DNA of 19,087 nucleotides from Albugo candida (Eukaryota; Oomycota; Peronosporomycetes; Albuginales; Albuginaceae). The DNA lies in NCBI GenBank assembly GCA_905220665.1, contig CAJNAR010000120.1:1-19087 (forward strand), read 5' to 3'. Positions 1 through 9,846 of the stretch are shown one piece after another. The translations under genes were made by a program, and so were the position numbers. How positions within the stretch are numbered: the stretch's first letter is position 1; every line of letters starts with the position of its first letter. The notes under the pieces were generated by a model that saw only the letters and a program-made list of their open reading frames with translations, was not told the DNA's origin and made no database searches.

Positions 1-448
1 TGTGAAATGCACTTCCTCTAGTAAATGTTACATGCTGCTTCATGTCACTCCCATATAGAAGATTAGATTGGTTCGAAAGATTGGGTGAAGCGAGATGCCT
101 CACGGTTTTGAGATAAAACATATTTCTTCTTTTTCCGAAACTCTGCAGTTTGCTCTCTACAGCCATTATTTCACAAAGATGTTCTTTTCACAAAAGTTTA
201 CATCTACTAGAAATAACTTTCCATTTTTCCACGTCGCATCTGCTAGAAAAAAAGTATTCGTTTACAAGTGAATGTATTAAGTAGTGTATATGATGTCAAA
301 AAATTGTACAAAGAAAGATATTCGAAGGTGCCGAATAATCAAAACCCATCAAAGTGGAAGTAGTAACTTATGTTTTGTTCAAACTATGTCATCCGTTTAA
401 GGAGGCTTTCTCACAAAAACTCGGATTTCGTACACTGGTAATCTAGCT
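1..448 (+). repeat. Monomer 1 (448 bp)
   Basis: S1 GCACTT, S2 ending TTAC, CACTCCC/GAAG form. S5 ATTTCTT followed by CTGCAG, a PstI-type site shared only with copies 40 and 43. S7 TACATCTAC, S8 CCATTTTTCC, A7 at S9, GTAC with AAAGATA, haplotype P, end CGGATTTCG. Its left limit is the window edge, not a natural boundary. Confidence 0.95.
66..87 (+). other. Invariant core with CENP-B-box-like motif (shown in copy 1)
   Basis: This segment appears unchanged in all 43 copies while flanking sites vary. Positions 71-87 read against the CENP-B essential pattern (N TTCG NNNN A NN CGGG N) match TTCG at 72-75, A at 80 and the two G at 84-85. Position 83 (G for C) and 86 (T for G) do not match, giving 7 of 9. 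CENP-B binds its box in mammalian alpha satellite, and box-like motifs have been proposed in other satellites. Binding here is not shown, and one such match per monomer is expected by chance. Confidence 0.35.
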
Positions 449-896
449 TGTGAAATGCGCATCCTCTAGTAAATGTCCCATGCTGCTTCATGTCAATCCC
501 ATATAGCAGATTAGATTGGTTCGAAAGATTGGGTGAAGCGAGATGCCTCACGGTTTTGAGATAAAACATAATTATTCTTTTTCCGAAACTCTGGAGTTTG
601 CTCTCTACAGCCATTATTTCACAAAGATGTTCTTTTCACAAAAGTTTACATGTACTAGAAATAACTTTCCGTTTCTTCACGTCGCATCTGCTAGAAAAAA
701 TGTATTCGTTTACAAGTGAATGTATTAAGTAGTGTATATGATGTCAAAAAATTGTGCAAAGAAAAATATTCGAAGGTGCCGAATAATCAAAACCCATCAA
801 AGTGGAAGTAGTAACTAATGTTTTGTTCAAACTATGTCATCCGTTTAAGGAGGCTTTCTCACAAAAACTCGGATTTCCTACACTGGTAATCTAGTT
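449..896 (+). repeat. Monomer 2 (448 bp)
   Basis: Close to the left-domain consensus: GCGCAT, TCCC, GATTAG, CACGGT, AATTATT, TACATGTAC, GTTTCTTCACGTC, A6TG at S9, GTGC with AAAAATA, haplotype P, CGGATTTCC. Confidence 0.95.
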
Positions 897-1072
897 TGTG
901 AAATGCGCATCCTCTAGTAAATGTCCCATGCTGCTTCATGTCAATCCCATATAGCAGATTAGATTGGTTCGAAAGATTGGGTGAAGCGAGATGCCTCACG
1001 GTTTGAGATAAAACATAATTATTCTTTTTCCGAAACTCTGGAGTTTGCTCTCTACAGCCATTATTTCACAAA
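895..1072. repeat. 10-bp inverted repeat, arms 158 bp apart (shown across copies 2/3)
   Basis: TTTGTGAAAT at 895-904 is the exact reverse complement of ATTTCACAAA at 1063-1072. The pair recurs in every unit where the left arm is GTTTG and S6 is AAAGATG. Units with GCTTG or CACAAGG have 9 bp, or 10 bp where both changes coincide. It could form a foldback, but no function is implied. Confidence 0.6.
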
Positions 1073-1096
1073 GATGTTCTTTTCACAAAAGTTTAC
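1063..1096 (+). repeat. Internal 17-bp direct subrepeat (shown in copy 3)
   Basis: ATTTCACAAAGATGTTC at 1063-1079 and TTTTCACAAAAGTTTAC at 1080-1096 match at 12 of 17 positions around a TTTCACAAA core. This may be a trace of how the monomer was built, or simple-sequence similarity. Confidence 0.35.
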
Positions 1097-1249
1097 ATGT
1101 ACTAGAAATAACTTTCCGTTTCTTCACGTCGCATCTGTTAGAAAAAATGTATTCGTTTACAAGTGAATGTATTAAGTAGTGTATATGATGTCAAAAAATT
1201 GTGCAAAGAAAAATATTCGAAGGTGCGAATAACCAAAACCCATCAAAGT

Positions 1250-1301
1250 GGTAGTACTAACTAATCTTTTGTTCAAACTATGTCATTCGTTCAAGGAGGC
1301 T
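1250..1301 (+). other. P/Q haplotype segment (Q form shown, copy 3)
   Basis: Two linked variable sites lie here: GGTAGTACTA at 1250-1259, containing the palindrome TAGTACTA, and TTCGTTCAAGG at 1286-1296. The P form has GGAAGTAGTA and CCGTTTAAGG instead. P is seen in 14 copies (1, 2, 6, 7, 11, 12, 13, 15, 16, 18, 19, 20, 34, 38), Q in 24, and four copies (4, 9, 17, 42) are mixed. It is the best single marker of exchange within the array. Confidence 0.8.
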
Positions 1302-1342
1302 TTCTCACAAAAACTCGGATTTCCTACACTGGTAATCTAGTT

Positions 1343-1790
1343 TGTGAAATGCACTTCCTCTAGTAAATGTTACATGCTGCTTCATGTCACTCCCATATAG
1401 AAGATTAGATTGGTTCGAAAGATTGGGTGAAGCGAGATGCCTCACGGTTTTGAGATAAAACATAATTATTCTTTTTTCCGAAACTCTGGAGTTTGCTCTC
1501 TACAGCCATTATTTCACAAAGATGTTCTTTTCACAAAAGTTTACATCTACTAGAAATAACTTTCCATTTTTCCACGTCGCATCTGCTAGAAAAAAAGTAT
1601 TCGTTTACAAGTGAATGTATTAAGTAGTGTATATGATGTCAAAAAATTGTGCAAAGAAAAATATTCGAAGGTGCGAATAATCAAAACCCATCAAAGTGGT
1701 AGTAGTAACTTATGTTTTGTTCAAACTATGTCATCCGTTTAAGGAGGCTTTCTCACAAAAACTCGGATTTCCTACACTGGTAATCTAGTT
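1343..1790 (+). repeat. Monomer 4 (448 bp, compensating indels)
   Basis: GCACTT/TTAC/CACTCCC form like copy 1, with CCATTTTTCC at S8 and A7. An extra T in CTTTTTTCC and a lost C in GTGCGAAT cancel in length. The P/Q region is mixed: GGTAGTAG followed by the CCGTTTA of haplotype P. Confidence 0.95.
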
Positions 1791-2238
1791 TGTGAAATGC
1801 GCATCCTCTAGTTAATGTCCCATGCTGCTTCATGTCAATCCCATATAGCAGATTAGATTGGTTCGAAAGATTGGGTGAAGCGAGATGCCTCACGATTTTG
1901 AGATAAAACATATTTCTTCTTTTTCCGAAACTCTGGAGTTTGCTCTCTAGAGCCAATATTTCACAAAGATGTTCTTTTCACAAAAGTTTACATGTACTAG
2001 AAATAACTTTTCGTTTCTTCACGTCGCATCTGCTAGAAAAAATGTATTCGTTTACAAGTGAATGTATTAAGTAGTGTATATGATGTCAAAAAATTGTGCA
2101 AAGAAAAATATTCGAAGGTGCCGAATAATCAAAACCCATCAAAGTGGTAGTACTAACTAATCTTTTGTTCAAACTATGTCATTCGTTCAAGGAGGCTTTC
2201 TCACAAAAACTCCGATTTCGTACACTGGTAATCTAGTT
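1791..2238 (+). repeat. Monomer 5 (448 bp)
   Basis: AGTTAATG is private to this copy. CACGAT, ATTTCTT, and CTCTAGAGCCAATATT shared with copy 6. Haplotype Q, end CCGATTTCG. The first half nearly matches copy 6 while the second half differs. Confidence 0.95.
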
Positions 2239-2686
2239 TGTGAAATGCGCATCCTCTAGTAAATGTCCCATGCTGCTTCATGTCAATCCCATATAGCAGA
2301 TTAGATTGGTTCGAAAGATTGGGTGAAGCGAGATGCCTCACGATTTTGAGATAAAACATATTTCTTCTTTTTCCGAAACTCTGGAGTTTGCTCTCTAGAG
2401 CCAATATTTCACAAAGATGTTCTTTTCACAAAAGTTTACATGTACTAGAAATAACTTTCCGTTTCTTCACGTCGCATCTGCTAGAAAAAATGTATTCGTT
2501 TACAAGTGAATGTATTAAGTAGTGTATATGATGTCAAAAAATTGTACAAAGAAAGATATTCGAAGGTGCCGAATAATCAAAACCCATCAAAGTGGAAGTA
2601 GTAACTTATGTTTTGTTCAAACTATGTCATCCGTTTAAGGAGGCTTTCTCACAAAAACTCGGATTTCCTACACTGGTAATCTAGTT
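2239..2686 (+). repeat. Monomer 6 (448 bp)
   Basis: First half as copy 5 (CACGAT, ATTTCTT, TCTAGAGCC). Second half with GTAC/AAAGATA and haplotype P with CTTATG. The 5/6 pair shows half-unit exchange. Confidence 0.95.
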
Positions 2687-3134
2687 TGTGAAATGCGCAC
2701 CCTCTAGTAAATGTCCCATGCTGCTTCATGTCAATCCCATATAGCAGATTAGATTGGTTCGAAAGATTGGGTGAAGCGAGATGCCTCACGGTTTTGAGAT
2801 AAAACATAATTATTCTTTTTCCGAAACTCTGGAGTTTGCTCTCTACAGCCATTATTTCACAAAGATGTTCTTTTCGCAAAAGTTTACATGTACTAGAAAT
2901 AACTTTCCGTTTCTTCACGTCGCATCTGCTAGAAAAAATGTATTCGTTTACAAGTGAATGTATTAAGTAGTGTATATGATGTCAAAAAATTGTGCAAAGA
3001 AAAATATTCGAAGGTGCCGAATAATCAAAACCCATCAAAGTGGAAGTAGTAACTTATGTTTTGTTCAAACTATGTCATCCGTTTAAGGAGGCTTTCTCAC
3101 AAAAACTCGGATTTCCTACACTGGTAATCTAGTT
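2687..3134 (+). repeat. Monomer 7 (448 bp)
   Basis: Consensus-like, with private changes GCGCACC at S1 and TTCGCAAAAG near unit position 190. Haplotype P with CTTATG. Confidence 0.95.
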
Positions 3135-3578
3135 TGTGAAATGCATATCCTCTAGTAAATGTCCCATGCTGCTTCATGTCAATCCCATATAGCAGATTAG
3201 ATTGGTTCGAAAGATTGGGTGAAGCGAGATGCCTCACGGTTTTGAGATAAAACTTAATTATTCTTTTTCCGAAACTCTGGAGTTTGCTCTCTACAGCCAT
3301 TATTTCACAAAGATGTTCTTTTCACAAAAGTTTACTCCTACTAGAAATAACTTTCCGTTTCTTCACGTCGCATCTGTTAGAAAAAATGTATTCGTTTACA
3401 AGTGAATGTATTAAGTAGTGTATGATGTCAAAAATGTGCACAAGAAAATATTCGAAGGTGCCGAATAATCAAAACCCATCAAAGTGGTAGTACTAACTAA
3501 TCTTTTGTTCAAACTATGTCATTCGTTCAAGGAGGCTTTCTCACAAAAACTCGGATTTCCTACACTGGTAATCTAGTT
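3135..3578 (+). repeat. Monomer 8 (444 bp)
   Basis: GCATAT at S1, as in the later type C units, AACTTAATT at S5, TACTCCTAC, GTTAG. Four bases are lost in total around 3420-3450: one TA unit of GTGTATATG and bases in the A-rich tract. Haplotype Q. Confidence 0.95.
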
Positions 3579-4026
3579 TGTGAAATGCGCATCCTCTAGT
3601 AAATGTCCCATGCTGCTTCATGTCAATCCCATATAGCAGATTAGATTGGTTCGAAAGATTGGGTGAAGCGAGATGCCTCACGGTTTTGAGATAAAACATA
3701 ATTATTCTTTTTCCGAAACTCTGGAGTTTGCTCTCTACAGCCAATATTTCACAAAGATGTTCTTTTCACAAAAGTTTACTCCTACTAGAAATAACTTTCC
3801 GTTTCTTCACGTCGCATCTGCTAGAAAAAAAGTATTCGTTTACAAGTGAATGTATTAAGTAGTGTATATGATGTCAAAAAATTGTACAAAGAAAGATATT
3901 CGAAGGTGCCGAATAATCAAAACTTATCAAAGTGGAAGTAGTAACTAATGTTTTGTTCAAACTATGTCATCCGTTCAAGGAGGCTTTCTCACAAAAACTC
4001 GGATTTCCTACACTGGTAATCTAGTT
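3579..4026 (+). repeat. Monomer 9 (448 bp)
   Basis: GCGCAT, CCAATATT, TACTCCTAC, A7, GTAC/AAAGATA, private AAAACTTATC. The P/Q region is recombinant: GGAAGTAG of P followed by CCGTTCA, mixing both haplotypes. Confidence 0.95.
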
Positions 4027-4475
4027 TGTGAAATGCACTTCCTCTAGTAAATGTTACATGCTGCTTCATGTCACTCCCATATAGAAGATTAGATTGGTTC
4101 GAAAGATTGGGTGAAGCGAGATGCCTCACGGTTTTGAGATAAAACATAATTATTCTTTTTTCCGAAACTCTGGAGTTTGCTCTCTACAGCCATTATTTCA
4201 CAAAGATGTTCTTTTCACAAAAGTTTACTCCTACTAGAAATAACTTTCCGTTTCTTCACGTCGCATCTGCTAGAAAAAATGTATTCGTTTACAAGTGAAT
4301 GTATTAAGTAGTGTATATGATGTCAAAAAATTGTGCAAAGAAAGATATTCGAAGGTGCCGAATAATCAAAACCCATCAAAGTGGTAGTACTAACTAATGT
4401 TTTGTTCAAACTATGTCATTCGTTCAAGGAGGCTTTCTCACAAAAACTCGGATTTCCTACACTGGTAATCTAGTT
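4027..4475 (+). repeat. Monomer 10 (449 bp)
   Basis: GCACTT/TTAC/CACTCCC form. An extra T in CTTTTTTCC is shared with copies 4, 19 and 34. TACTCCTAC, GTGC with AAAGATA, haplotype Q with CTAATG. Confidence 0.95.
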
Positions 4476-4923
4476 TGTGAAATGCACTTCCTCTAGTAAA
4501 TGTTACATGCTGCTTCATGTCACTCCCATATAGAAGATTAGATTGGTTCGAAAGATTGGGTGAAGCGAGATGCCTCACGGTTTTGAGATAAAACATATTT
4601 CTTCTTTTTCCGAAACTCTGGAGTTTGCTCTCTACAGCCATTATTTCACAAAGATGTTCTTTTCACAAAAGTTTACATGTACTAGAAATAACTTTCCGTT
4701 TCTTCACGTCGCATCTGCTAGAAAAAAAGTATTCGTTTACAAGTGAATGTATTAAGTAGTGTATATGATGTCAAAAAATTGTGCAAAGAAAAATATTCGA
4801 AGGTGCCGAATAATCAAAACCCATCAAAGTGGAAGTAGTAACTAATGTTTTGTTCAAACTATGTCATCCGTTTAAGGAGGCTTTCTCACAAAAACTCGGA
4901 TTTCCTACACTGGTAATCTAGTT
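4476..4923 (+). repeat. Monomer 11 (448 bp)
   Basis: GCACTT/TTAC/CACTCCC form, ATTTCTT, TACATGTAC, A7 at S9, haplotype P. Copies 10 and 11 are the only adjacent pair with the CACTCCC form. Confidence 0.95.
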
Positions 4924-5371
4924 TGTGAAATGCACATCCTCTAGTAAATGTCCCATGCTGCTTCATGTCAATCCCATATAGCAGATTAGATTGGTTCGAA
5001 AGATTGGGTGAAGCGAGATGCCTCACGGTTTTGAGATAAAACATATTTATTCTTTTTCCGAAACTCTGGAGTTTGCTCTCTACAGCCATTATTTCACAAA
5101 GATGTTCTTTTCACAAAAGTTTACATGTACTAGAAATAACTTTCCGTTTCTTCACGTCGCATCTGTCTAGAAAAAATGTATTCGTTTACAAGTGAATGTA
5201 TTAAGTAGTGTATATGATGTCAAAAAATTGTGCAAAGAAAAATATTCGAAGGTGCGAATAACCAAAACCCATCAAAGTGGAAGTAGTAACTAATGTTTTG
5301 TTCAAACTATGTCATCCGTTTAAGGAGGCTTTCTCACAAAAACTCGGATTTCGTACACTGGTAATCTAGCT
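4924..5371 (+). repeat. Monomer 12 (448 bp, compensating indels)
   Basis: GCACAT, ATTTATT. An inserted T gives CTGTCTAG at S9, and a C is lost in GTGCGAATAACC. Haplotype P, end CGGATTTCG then GCTTG. Confidence 0.95.
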
Positions 5372-5817
5372 TGTGAAATGCGCATCCTCTAGTAAATGTC
5401 CATGCTGCTTCATGTCAATCCCATATAGCAGATTAGATTGGTTCGAAAGATTGGGTGAAGCGAGATGCCTCACGGTTTTGAGATAAAACATAATTATTCT
5501 TTTTCCGAAACTCTGGAGTTTGCTCTCTACAGCCATTATTTCACAAAGATGTTCTTTTCACAAAAGTTTACATCTACTAGAAATAACTTTCCATTTTTCC
5601 ACGTCGCATCTGCTAGAAAAAAATGTATTCGTTTACAAGTGAATGTATTAAGTAGTGTATATGATGTCAAAAAATTGTGCAAAGAAAAATATTCGAAGGT
5701 GCCGAATAATCAAAACCCATCAAAGTGGAAGTAGTAACTTGTTTTGTTCAAACTATGTCATCCGTTTAAGGAGGCTTTCTCACAAAAACTCGGATTTCCT
5801 ACACTGGTAATCTAGTT
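5372..5817 (+). repeat. Monomer 13 (446 bp)
   Basis: Private indels: TGTCCATG (one C lost), an A7TG run at S9 (one A gained) and AACTTGTTTTG (two bases lost). TACATCTAC and CCATTTTTCC, haplotype P. Confidence 0.95.
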
Positions 5818-6261
5818 TGTGAAATGCGCATCCTCTAGTAAATGTCCCATGCTGCTCATGTCAATCCCATATAGCAGATTAGATTGGTTCGAAAGATTGG
5901 GTGAAGCGAGATGCCTCACGGGTTTGAGATAAAACATATTATTCTTTTTCCGAAACTCTGGAGTTTGCTCTCTACAGCCATTATTTCACAAAGATGTTCT
6001 TTTCACAAAAGTTTACATGTACTAGAAATAACTTTCCGTTTCTTCACGTCGCATCTGCTAGAAAAAAAGTATTCGTTTACAAGTGAATGTATTAAGAGTG
6101 TATATGATGTCAAAAAATTGTGCAAAGAAAGATATTCGAAGGTGCCGAATAATCAAAACCCATCAAAGTGGTAGTACTAACTAATGTTTTGTTCAAACTA
6201 TGTCATTCGTTCAAGGAGGCTTTCTCACAAAAACTCGATTTCCTACACTGGTAATCTAGTT
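5818..6261 (+). repeat. Monomer 14 (444 bp)
   Basis: Four private one-base losses: CTGCTCATG, ACATATTATTC, ATTAAGAGTG and AACTCGATTT. CACGGGTTTG is shared only with copy 19. Haplotype Q. Scattered one-base losses fit either decay or uncorrected sequencing error. Confidence 0.95.
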
Positions 6262-6710
6262 TGTGAAATGCGCATCCTCTAGTAAATGTCCCATGCTGCT
6301 TCATGTCAATCCCATATAGCAGATTAGATTGGTTCGAAAGATTGGGTGGAAGCGAGATGCCTCACGGTTTTGAGATAAAACATATTTATTCTTTTTCCGA
6401 AACTCTGGAGTTTGCTCTCTACAGCCATTATTTCACAAAGATGTTCTTTTCACAAAAGTTTACATGTACTAGAAATAACTTTCCGTTTCTTCACGTCGCA
6501 TCTGTTAGAAAAAATGTATTCGTTTACAAGTGAATGTATTAAGTAGTGTATATGATGTCAAAAAATTGTGCAAAGAAAAATATTCGAAGGTGCCGAATAA
6601 TCAAAACCCATCAAAGTGGAAGTAGTAACTAATGTTTTGTTCAAACTATGTCATCCGTTTAAGGAGGCTTTCTCACAAAAACTCGGATTTCCTACACTGG
6701 TAATCTAGTT
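6262..6710 (+). repeat. Monomer 15 (449 bp)
   Basis: One private extra G in GGGTGGAAGCG, next to the conserved core. ATTTATT, GTTAG, haplotype P. Confidence 0.95.
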
Positions 6711-7158
6711 TGTGAAATGCGCATCCTCTAGTAAATGTTACATGCTGCTTCATGTCAATCCCATATAGCAGATTAGATTGGTTCGAAAGATTGGGTGAAG
6801 CGAGATGCCTCACGGTTTTGAGATAAAACATATTTATTCTTTTTCCGATACTCTGGAGTTTGCTCTCTACAGCCATTATTTCACAAAGATGTTCTTTTCA
6901 CAAAAGTTTACATCTACTAGAAATAACTTTCCATTTTTCCACGTCGCATCTGCTAGAAAAAAAGTATTCGTTTACAAGTGAATGTATTAAGTAGTGTATA
7001 TGATGTCAAAAAATTGTGCAAAGAAAAATATTCGAAGGTGCCGAATAATCAAAACCCATCAAAGTGGAAGTAGTAACTTATGTTTTGTTCAAACTATGTC
7101 ATCCGTTTAAGGAGGCTTTCTCACAAAAACTCGGATTTCGTACACTGGTAATCTAGCT
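6711..7158 (+). repeat. Monomer 16 (448 bp)
   Basis: S2 TTAC with CAATCCC, ATTTATT, CCGATACTC (shared only with copy 27), TACATCTAC, CCATTTTTCC, A7, haplotype P with CTTATG, end CGGATTTCG/GCTTG. Confidence 0.95.
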
Positions 7159-7605
7159 TGTGAAATGCGCATCCTCTAGTAAATGTCCCATGCTGCTTCA
7201 TGTCAATCCCATATAGCAGATTAGATTGGTTCGAAAGATTGGGTGAAGCGAGATGCCTCACGATTTTGAGATAAAACATAATTATTCTTTTTCCGAAACT
7301 CTGGAGTTTGCTCTCTAGAGCCATTATATTTCACAAAGATGTTCTTTTCACAAAAGTTTACATCTACTAGAAATAACTTTTCGTTTCTTCACGTCGCATC
7401 TGCTAGAAAAAATGTATTCGTTACAAGTGAATGTATTAAGTAGTGTATATGATGTCAAAATTGTGCAAAGAAAATATTCGAAGGTGCGAATAACCAAAAA
7501 CCATCAAAGTGGGTAGTAGATAACTAATGTTTTGTTCAAACTATGTCATTCGTTCAAGGAGGCTTTCTCACAAAAACTCGGATTTCGTACACTGGTAATC
7601 TAGTT
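7159..7605 (+). repeat. Monomer 17 (447 bp, most disrupted copy)
   Basis: Several private indels: CCATTATATTTC (+2), TTCGTTACAAG (-1), a shortened A run in GTCAAAATTG (-2), GAAAATATT (-1, also in 8 and 22), GTGCGAATAACC (-1) and GGGTAGTAGATAAC (+2). TCTAGAGCC links it to copies 5 and 6. The P/Q region is mixed. Confidence 0.95.
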
Positions 7606-8054
7606 TGTGAAATGCGCATCCTCTAGTAAATGTCCCATGCTGCTTCATGTCAATCCCATATAGCAGATTAGATTGGTTCGAAAGATTGGGTGAAGCGAGA
7701 TGCCTCACGATTTTGAGATAAAACATATTTATTCTTTTTCCGAAACTCTGGAGCTTGCTCTCTACAGCCATTATTTCACAAAGATGTTCTTTTCACAAAA
7801 GTTTACATCTACTAGAAATAACTTTCCGTTTCTTCACGTCGCATCTGCTAGAAAAAAAGTATTCGTTTACAAGTGAATGTATTAAGTAGTGTATATGATG
7901 TCAAAAAATTGTGCAAAGAAAAATATTCGAAGGTGCCGAATAATCAAAACCCATCAAAGTGGAAGTAGTAACTAATGTTTTGTTCAAACTATGTCATCCG
8001 TTTAAGGAGGCTTTCTCACAAAAACTCGGATTTCCGTACACTGGTAATCTAGTT
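7606..8054 (+). repeat. Monomer 18 (449 bp)
   Basis: CACGAT, ATTTATT, private GGAGCTTGC, TACATCTAC, haplotype P. One extra base gives TTTCCGTAC, which looks like a fusion of the TTTCC and TTTCG end alleles. Confidence 0.95.
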
Positions 8055-8505
8055 TGTGAAATGCGCATCCTCTAGTAAATGTCCCATGCTGCTTCATGTC
8101 AATCCCATATAGCAGATTAGATTGGTTCGAAAGATTGGGTGAAGCGAGATGCCTCACGGGTTTGAGATAAAACATAATTATTCTTTTTTCCGAAACTCTG
8201 GAGTTTGCTCTCTACAGCCATTATTTCACAAGAGATGTTCTTTTCACAAAAGTTTACATGTACTAGAAATAACTTTCCGTTTCTTCACGTCGCATCTGCT
8301 AGAAAAAATGTATTTCGTTTACAAGTGAATGTATTAAGTAGTGTATATGATGTCAAAAAATTGTGCAAAGAAAGATATTCGAAGGTGCCGAATAATCAAA
8401 ACCCATCAAAGTGGAAGTAGTAACTAATGTTTTGTTCAAACTATGTCATCCGTTTAAGGAGGCTTTCTCACAAAAACTCGGATTTCGTACACTGGTAATC
8501 TAGCT
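8055..8505 (+). repeat. Monomer 19 (451 bp, longest)
   Basis: Three extra bases: T in CTTTTTTCC, one in CACAAGAGATG, T in GTATTTCG. CACGGGTTTG as in copy 14. Haplotype P, end CGGATTTCG/GCTTG. Confidence 0.95.
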
Positions 8506-8953
8506 TGTGAAATGCGCATCCTCTAGTAAATGTCCCATGCTGCTTCATGTCAATCCCATATAGCAGATTAGATTGGTTCGAAAGATTGGGTGAAGCGAGA
8601 TGCCTCACGGTTTTGAGATAAAACATAATTATTCTTTTTCCGAAACTCTGGAGTTTGCTCTCTACAGCCATTATTTCACAAAGATGTTCTTTTCACAAAA
8701 GTTTACATCTACTAGAAATAACTTTCCATTTTTCCACGTCGCATCTGCTAGAAAAAAAGTATTCGTTTACAAGTGAATGTATTAAGTAGTGTATATGATG
8801 TCAAAAAATTGTGCAAAGAAAAATATTCGAAGGTGCCGAATAATCAAAACCCATCAAAGTGGAAGTAGTAACTAATGTTTTGTTCAAACTATGTCATCCG
8901 TTTAAGGAGGCTTTCTCACAAAAACTCGGATTTCCTACACTGGTAATCTAGTT
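8506..8953 (+). repeat. Monomer 20 (448 bp)
   Basis: AATTATT, TACATCTAC, CCATTTTTCC, A7, haplotype P with CTAATG, CGGATTTCC. It is the last copy of wholly left-domain character. Confidence 0.95.
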
Positions 8954-9399
8954 TGTGAAATGCGCATCCTCTAGTAAATGTCCCATGCTGCTTCATGTCA
9001 ATCCCATATAGCAGATTAGATTGGTTCGAAAGATTGGGTGAAGCGAGATGCCTCACGGTTTTGAGATAAAACATAATTATTCTTTTTCCGAAACTCTGGA
9101 GTTTGCTCTCTACAGCCATTATTTCACAAAGATGTTCTTTTCACAAAAGTTTACTCCTACTAGAAATAACTTTCCGCTTTTTCACGTCGCATCTGCTAGA
9201 AAAAATGTATTCGTTTACAAGTGAATGTATTAAGTAGTGTATATGATGTCAAAAAATTGTGCAAAGAAAGATATTCGAAGGTGCCGAATAATCAACCCAT
9301 CAAAGTGGTAGTACTAACTAATGTTTTGTTCAAACTATGTCATTCGTTCAAGGAGGCTATCTCACAAAAACTCCGATTTCGTACACTGGTAATCTAGTT
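8954..9399 (+). repeat. Monomer 21 (446 bp, domain switch)
   Basis: It starts like left-domain copies, then carries TACTCCTAC, private CGCTTTTTCACG, a loss of two A in AATCAACCC, haplotype Q, private GGCTATCTC and CCGATTTCG. The change from left to right alleles falls inside this copy. Confidence 0.95.
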
Positions 9400-9846
9400 T
9401 GTGAAATGCACATCCTCTAGTAAATGTCCCATGCTGCTTCATGTCAATCCCATATAGCAGATTAGATTGGTTCGAAAGATTGGGTGAAGCGAGATGCCTC
9501 ACGGTTTTGAGATAAAACATAATTATTCTTTTTCCGAAACTCTGGAGTTTGCTCTCTACAGCCATTATTTCACAAAGATGTTCTTTTCACAAAAGTTTAC
9601 ATGTACTAGAAATAACTTTCCGTTTTTTCACCTCGCATCTGCTAGAAAAAATGTATTCGTTTACAAGTGAATGTATTAAGTAGTGTATATGATGTCAAAA
9701 AATTGTGCAAAGAAAATATTCGAAGGTGCCGAATAATCAAAACCCATCAAAGTGGTAGTACTAACTAATCTTTTGTTCAAACTATGTCATTCGTTCAAGG
9801 AGGCTTTCTCACAAAAACTCCGATTTCGTACACTGGTAATCTAGTT
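9400..9846 (+). repeat. Monomer 22 (447 bp)
   Basis: GCACAT, AATTATT, TACATGTAC, TTTTTTCACCTCG at S8, GAAAATATT (-1), haplotype Q with CTAATC, CCGATTTCG. Confidence 0.95.

Larger units (their letters stand above)
897..1342 (+). repeat. Monomer 3 (446 bp)
   Basis: It lacks one T in CACGGTTTGAG and one C in GGTGCGAATAACC. The second gap is an inherited variant also seen in copies 4, 12, 17, 27, 30 and 35; the AACC form is in 3, 12 and 17. GTTAG at S9, haplotype Q. Confidence 0.95.
1..9150 (+). repeat. Left array domain: heterogeneous monomers
   Basis: Copies 1 to early 21 mix many monomer types with no sustained higher-order order. Alleles seen only here include CACTCCC with GAAG just before S3 (copies 1, 4, 10, 11), CCATTTTTCC at S8 (copies 1, 4, 13, 16, 20) and TCTAGA in copies 5, 6 and 17. 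The P haplotype is common, and S12 is nearly always CTCGGATTT. Single-copy indels are frequent. The right limit is approximate, set where copy 21 changes allele class. Confidence 0.8.

Noticed and set aside
70..80. RNA polymerase III B-box-like GGTTCGA, with an A-box-like TAGCAGATTAG just upstream in most copies
   Set aside because: Only the first seven bases of the B box fit, and the two boxes almost touch, far closer than in tRNA genes or tRNA-derived SINEs. No cloverleaf can be drawn. A seven-base match in a 448-bp unit is not rare.
366..376. Yeast-type origin consensus match (ACTTATGTTTT, 10 of 11) in copies with CTTATG
   Set aside because: Near matches are common in AT-rich DNA, other copies score lower, and nothing indicates a budding yeast host.
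411..614. A 67-codon minus-strand reading frame, open at 34 of the 42 monomer junctions (first complete one here)
   Set aside because: It recurs only because the monomer recurs. It is broken by one-base indels at eight junctions (2/3, 3/4, 9/10, 12/13, 13/14, 14/15, 18/19, 33/34) with no sign of repair. Substitutions inside it often change residues, and I recognise no domain. A codon-position substitution test over many copies could overturn this.
695..766. A-tracts as a possible phased DNA bend
   Set aside because: Tract starts at 695, 746 and 762 are 51 and 16 bp apart, not consistent multiples of a helical turn, so regular phasing is not supported.
5465..5734. Plus-strand reading frames of 61 to 89 codons (also near 981, 5911, 6303, 8205, 15316, 15371)
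   Set aside because: They exist only in copies where small indels remove a stop codon, and the frame differs from copy to copy. This is chance opening, not genes.
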